Shown piece by piece: positions 61,108 through 64,000 of a DNA stretch of 64,000 bases. Location of the stretch: positions 124,001-188,000 of the forward strand of contig NZ_JAHKRM010000024.1 in the NCBI RefSeq assembly GCF_019396345.1, given 5' to 3'. The notes beneath the pieces were generated by a model, which was not told the DNA's origin, ran no database searches, and saw only the letters and a program-made list of their open reading frames with translations. The position numbers were made by a program, and so were the translations under genes. This DNA is from Nonomuraea guangzhouensis (GTDB lineage: Bacteria > Actinomycetota > Actinomycetes > Streptosporangiales > Streptosporangiaceae). Within the stretch, counting starts at the first letter, position 1. Every line of letters begins with the position of its first letter.

Positions 61108-61206
61108 CAGCGCCCCCTCAACACCTTGCAGGCGGTCGCACCACCCCCACTTGTAGTCGACCGGTCTGACAGTTTCGCGGGTTCGCGGTGAGACGGCAAC
61201 GCGGCC

Positions 61207-61334
61207 TGTGGACAACCCTGTGGTCAAGCTGTGCACTATTCCGCCCAGGGTGTGAAAGTACTGTGGACGGAGCTGTGGATAACTCTGCCCACAATCCACA
61301 CCCACCGCGCTGACCCGGGAAAACATTGTCCACC
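61207..61334. promoter_or_regulatory. Cluster of DnaA-box-like sequences upstream of dnaB
   Basis: Within 128 bp: TGTGGACAA (61207-61215, exact complement of TTGTCCACA), TGTGGTCAA (61219-61227), TGTGGACGG (61262-61270), TGTGGATAA (61274-61282, complement of TTATCCACA) and TTGTCCACC (61326-61334). They lie in the gap between dnaB and the MATE gene. They may bind DnaA to regulate dnaB. Confidence 0.6.
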
Positions 61335-61370
61335 GGCTGTGGAGGAAAGAAAGTTGGCTCGACACGCCGT

Positions 61371-61401
61371 GTAATGGCCATAATGGGTAAATGCCCATTA
61401 C
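61371..61401. promoter_or_regulatory. Nested inverted repeats over the MATE start
   Basis: GTAATGG (61371-61377) pairs with CCATTAC (61395-61401), and TAATGGG (61381-61387) with CCCATTA (61394-61400). The ATG at 61391 is inside. Could be an operator or an mRNA hairpin hiding the start; no clear ribosome site is present. Confidence 0.4.
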
Positions 61402-62692
61402 GTCCCGGGACCGGGAGATCCTACGCCTGGCGGTGCCGGCGTTCGGCGCGCTGGTCGCCGAGCCGCTCTTCCTGCTCGCCGACTATGCCATCGTCGGCCA
61501 CGGGCTGGGCACCACCGCCGTGGGCGCCCTGGGCGTCGCGGGCACGGTCCTGGCCACGGTGGTGAACCTCTGCGTCTTCCTCGCGTACGGCACGACGGCG
61601 TCCGTGGCCCGCCAGAGCGGCGCGGGCAACCACGAGAGGGCGATGCGCAGCGGCGTGGACGGCATCTGGCTCGCGCTGGCCATCGGCGCCGCCCTCATCG
61701 TGGTCTGCTGGCCGCTCAGCCCGTGGATCGTCGGCCTGTTCGGGGCGAGCCCGGAGCAGGCCGAGCAGGCCGTGACATACCTTCGCATCTCACTGCTCGG
61801 CGCGCCCGGCATGCTCGTCGTGCTGGCCGGGACCGGCGTGCTGCGCGGCCTGCAGGACACGGTCACGCCGCTGGCCGTCGCGGTGGGCTCGTTCGCGCTC
61901 AACGCGGGGCTGAACGCGTGGTTCGTGCTCGGACTGCACTGGGGCATCGCGGGCTCGGCCTGGGGCACCGTGCTCGCGCAGACGCTGGGCGCCGCCGTCT
62001 ACCTCGCCGTGGTGGCCAGGGGCGCGCTGCGGCTCGGCACGCCGCTCACCCCCGGCCTGGCGGGCGTCAGGCAGGCGGGTACGGCCGGCTTCGCGCTGCT
62101 CATCAGGACCGCCTGCCTGCGCGTCGTGCTGGTCGTGGCGACCGTGGCGGCCGCCAGGCTGGGCCAGGCCCCATTGGCCGCGTACGCCATCGCCACCCAG
62201 GTCTGGACATTGCTGGCCTTCGCCCTGGACGCCATCGCCATCGCCGGCCAGGCCATCACGGGCCGTACGCTCGGCGCCGGCGACGTGGCCGCCACCAGGG
62301 CCGCGACCAGGCGCATGGTGCAATGGGGCCTCTGGTCCGGGCTCGCGCTCGGCGTGCTCGTCGTCGCGGCCAGGCCGCTGCTGCCCGGCCTGTTCGACGC
62401 CGATCCACAGGTCACGGAGCAACTGCTGGCCGTGCTCTGGCCGGTGGCGCTGTTCCAGCCGATCTGCGGCGTGGTGTTCGTGCTCGACGGAGTGCTGATC
62501 GGCGCGGGCGACCAGCGCTACCTCGCGTGGGCGGGCGTGTGGACGACGCTGGCGTACCTGCCCTGCGCCTTCCTCGCCTCGGGATTCGGCATCGTCGCAC
62601 TTTGGTGCGCGCTCGGGGCGTGGATGATCGCACGTTCGATCACGCTGGTACGGCGGGTGATCGGCACGGCATGGCTGGTGACCGGGGCGTAA
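61391..62692 (+). CDS. MATE family efflux transporter
   Basis: 433 aa, twelve membrane helices. The MATE pattern is visible: ILRLAVPAFGALVAEPLFLLADYAIVGHGLGTTAVGALG and, in the second half, AYAIATQVWTLLAFALDAIAIAGQAITGRTLGAGD. DinF-like subgroup. Exports cations or toxic compounds using Na+ or H+. Divergent to dnaB across the DnaA-box cluster. Confidence 0.94.
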   Translation: MPITSRDREILRLAVPAFGALVAEPLFLLADYAIVGHGLGTTAVGALGVAGTVLATVVNLCVFLAYGTTASVARQSGAGNHERAMRSGVDGIWLALAIGAALIVVCWPLSPWIVGLFGASPEQAEQAVTYLRISLLGAPGMLVVLAGTGVLRGLQDTVTPLAVAVGSFALNAGLNAWFVLGLHWGIAGSAWGTVLAQTLGAAVYLAVVARGALRLGTPLTPGLAGVRQAGTAGFALLIRTACLRVVLVVATVAAARLGQAPLAAYAIATQVWTLLAFALDAIAIAGQAITGRTLGAGDVAATRAATRRMVQWGLWSGLALGVLVVAARPLLPGLFDADPQVTEQLLAVLWPVALFQPICGVVFVLDGVLIGAGDQRYLAWAGVWTTLAYLPCAFLASGFGIVALWCALGAWMIARSITLVRRVIGTAWLVTGA

Positions 62693-62759
62693 TCGTCCCG
62701 TGCTTGCTGTTGCGGGTGTGGTAAGGCACTGTGGGCGAGTCGCACGAGCGGGGTGTGCC

Positions 62760-64000
62760 TTGTCCACGATTCTCCGACGCCTGCCGCCCGACGCGGCAAC
62801 CGGGCTACGCACCGGCGCGCGCCACAGCCTCGCCGAGCTCTACCGACCGGCCGACCTGGTCGTGCTCGGGCTCGGCGTGATGATCGGCGCGGGCATCTTC
62901 AGCATCGCCGGTCAGCAGGCCGCCACCATGGCGGGCCCCGGCGTGATCCTGTCGTTCATGATCGCCGGGATCGCCTGCCTGCTGGCCTGCCTGTGCTACG
63001 CCGAGCTGTCGTCCACGATGCCGACCTCGGGCAGCGCCTACACCTTCACCTATGTCATCTTCGGCGAGGTATGGGCGTGGATCATCGGCTGGGCGCTGAT
63101 CCTGGAGCTGGAGCTGGCCGCCGCCGTGGTGGCCAGGGCCTGGGCCATCATCACGGTCCGGGCGATCACCGGGTTCGGGGTGCGCCTGCCGTACCAGAAC
63201 GTGGTCGAGGACGTGTTCGTGCTGCTCATCCTGGTGGCGCTCACAGGCACCGTGGCGCTCAACGCGCGGGTCGGGCTGCGGGCGCTGTGGGTGATGGTGG
63301 CGGCCAAGCTGCTGGCCATCGGGGCGGTCATCGTCGTCGGGGCGCGATACGTCAAAGTGGCCAACTTCGGGGACTTTTACGCCGAGCCGAAGCCGCTGAC
63401 GACGCCGGCGGCGACCGTGCTCGACCTGGTCATGGGGCAGAGCCACGCGTTCGGCTGGTTCGGGGTGTTCGCGGCGGCGTCGGCCATCGCGTTCGCGTAC
63501 ATCGGCTTCGACGTCCTCGCCACCGCCGCCGAGGAGACCGTGAACGCGTCCAGGGCCGTCCCCAAGGGCATGATCCGCAGCCTGGTGATCGCCACGATCA
63601 TCTACCTCGCGGTGGCCTTGGTCATGGTCGGCATGATCCCCTACACCAGCATCTCCCGTGACTCACCGCTGTCCAGCGCGTTCCGCGGGGTGGGCGTGGA
63701 CTGGATGGCGCACGTCATCGACATCGGCGCGGTGCTCGGGCTGACGACGGTCATCCTGGTGCTGATCGTGGGGCAGACGCGGGTGCTGTTCTCGATCGCC
63801 CGCGACGGCCTGATCCCGCGCCGCCTGGCCACGATCAGCCGCAGGTACCACTCCCCCACGCGGGTGACGCTGCTCATCGGGGTGGTGGCGATCCTGCTGG
63901 CGGAGTTCGTGCCGGTGCTCACGCTGCAGCAGCTCGTGGTGATCGGGACGCTGTTCGCGTTCATGTTCGTCGCGGCGGGCGTGATCGTGATGCGGCGCAG
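62760..64000 (+). CDS. APC family amino-acid permease (3' end outside window)
   Basis: At least 413 residues; the frame is open at the window end. Start TTG 62760 (GGGG six bases before) gives MSTILRRLPPDAATG, then the first helix LVVLGLGVMIGAGIFSIAGQQAATMAGPGVILSFMIAGI, the APC consensus GAGIF, and FAYIGFDVLATAAEETVNASRAVPKGMIRSLVIA. Cationic amino-acid transporter (CAT/YfnA) like. A GTG at 62718 is an alternative start. Confidence 0.93.
   Translation, partial: MSTILRRLPPDAATGLRTGARHSLAELYRPADLVVLGLGVMIGAGIFSIAGQQAATMAGPGVILSFMIAGIACLLACLCYAELSSTMPTSGSAYTFTYVIFGEVWAWIIGWALILELELAAAVVARAWAIITVRAITGFGVRLPYQNVVEDVFVLLILVALTGTVALNARVGLRALWVMVAAKLLAIGAVIVVGARYVKVANFGDFYAEPKPLTTPAATVLDLVMGQSHAFGWFGVFAAASAIAFAYIGFDVLATAAEETVNASRAVPKGMIRSLVIATIIYLAVALVMVGMIPYTSISRDSPLSSAFRGVGVDWMAHVIDIGAVLGLTTVILVLIVGQTRVLFSIARDGLIPRRLATISRRYHSPTRVTLLIGVVAILLAEFVPVLTLQQLVVIGTLFAFMFVAAGVIVMRR

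Overview
The window is high-GC actinobacterial chromosome. Frequent GTG/TTG starts, strong third-position GC, a small SRP RNA just upstream of dnaX, an overlapping lysC-asd pair, two-gene sigma/membrane-protein modules, F420-type oxidoreductases, DUF6289 and WXG100-like proteins all point to Streptosporangiales, perhaps a Nonomuraea-like organism (family-level inference, not proven here). No rRNA, CRISPR array, insertion sequence or transposase gene was seen.

Layout. 1-5.6 kb: tyrosine phosphatase (cut by the window edge), amidohydrolase, DUF1232 protein, and a TetR regulator followed by a luciferase-like oxidoreductase and an amidase with a clear TetR-type operator between them. 5.7-6.9 kb: exported M15-like peptidase. 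7.2-15.8 kb: housekeeping block asd-lysC, DUF5063-recR-ybaB, an orphan GAF regulator, a very long dnaX and the SRP RNA. 15.9 kb: tRNA-Ser(GGA) followed by a perfect 40-bp palindrome. 16.6-19.6 kb: two tandem DUF6289 genes and a WXG100-type effector cassette with a HEAT-repeat putative immunity gene. 20.5-22.4 kb: a three-gene cassette (15-Cys MauA-like protein, Tat-exported protein, MauE-like membrane protein), the most unusual unit here. 22.4-31.2 kb: two sigma/CU044-like pairs, LysE exporter, zinc peptidase, F420 and VOC proteins, and a GntR regulator coupled to a cytosolic periplasmic-binding-like protein. 31.3-33 kb: C39-like BtrH_N protein, gene remnants, tRNA-Ser(CGA). 33-38.5 kb: tadA with two associated proteins, upp, PH-domain and TPR-regulator genes, FadR-like regulator. 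38.5-43.5 kb: a dnaN-type clamp gene, a NarL-type two-component system and a divergent ABC-2 exporter. 43.5-48.8 kb: SMP-30/Lrp divergent pair, CpdA-like phosphodiesterase, soxR with its own SoxR box, UspA, APH-like kinase, a third sigma pair. 48.8-55.3 kb: S41 peptidase, penicillin-binding-like serine hydrolase, OmpR-type two-component system, then methyltransferase, GbsR/MarR regulator and a decayed hydrolase behind a perfect 14-bp-arm operator. 55.8-64 kb: GtrA, membrane proteins, dnaB carrying two inteins (one with the class-3 W-C-T signature), a DnaA-box-like cluster, a MATE exporter and an APC permease that runs off the window.

How it works together. Replication and repair genes (recR, ybaB, dnaX, dnaB, an extra clamp) are spread through the window, consistent with an origin-proximal core arm. 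Between them sit small regulatory or exported modules, many with visible operators, and several tracts of gene decay (32.3-32.8, 54.6-55.8 and 57.5 kb).
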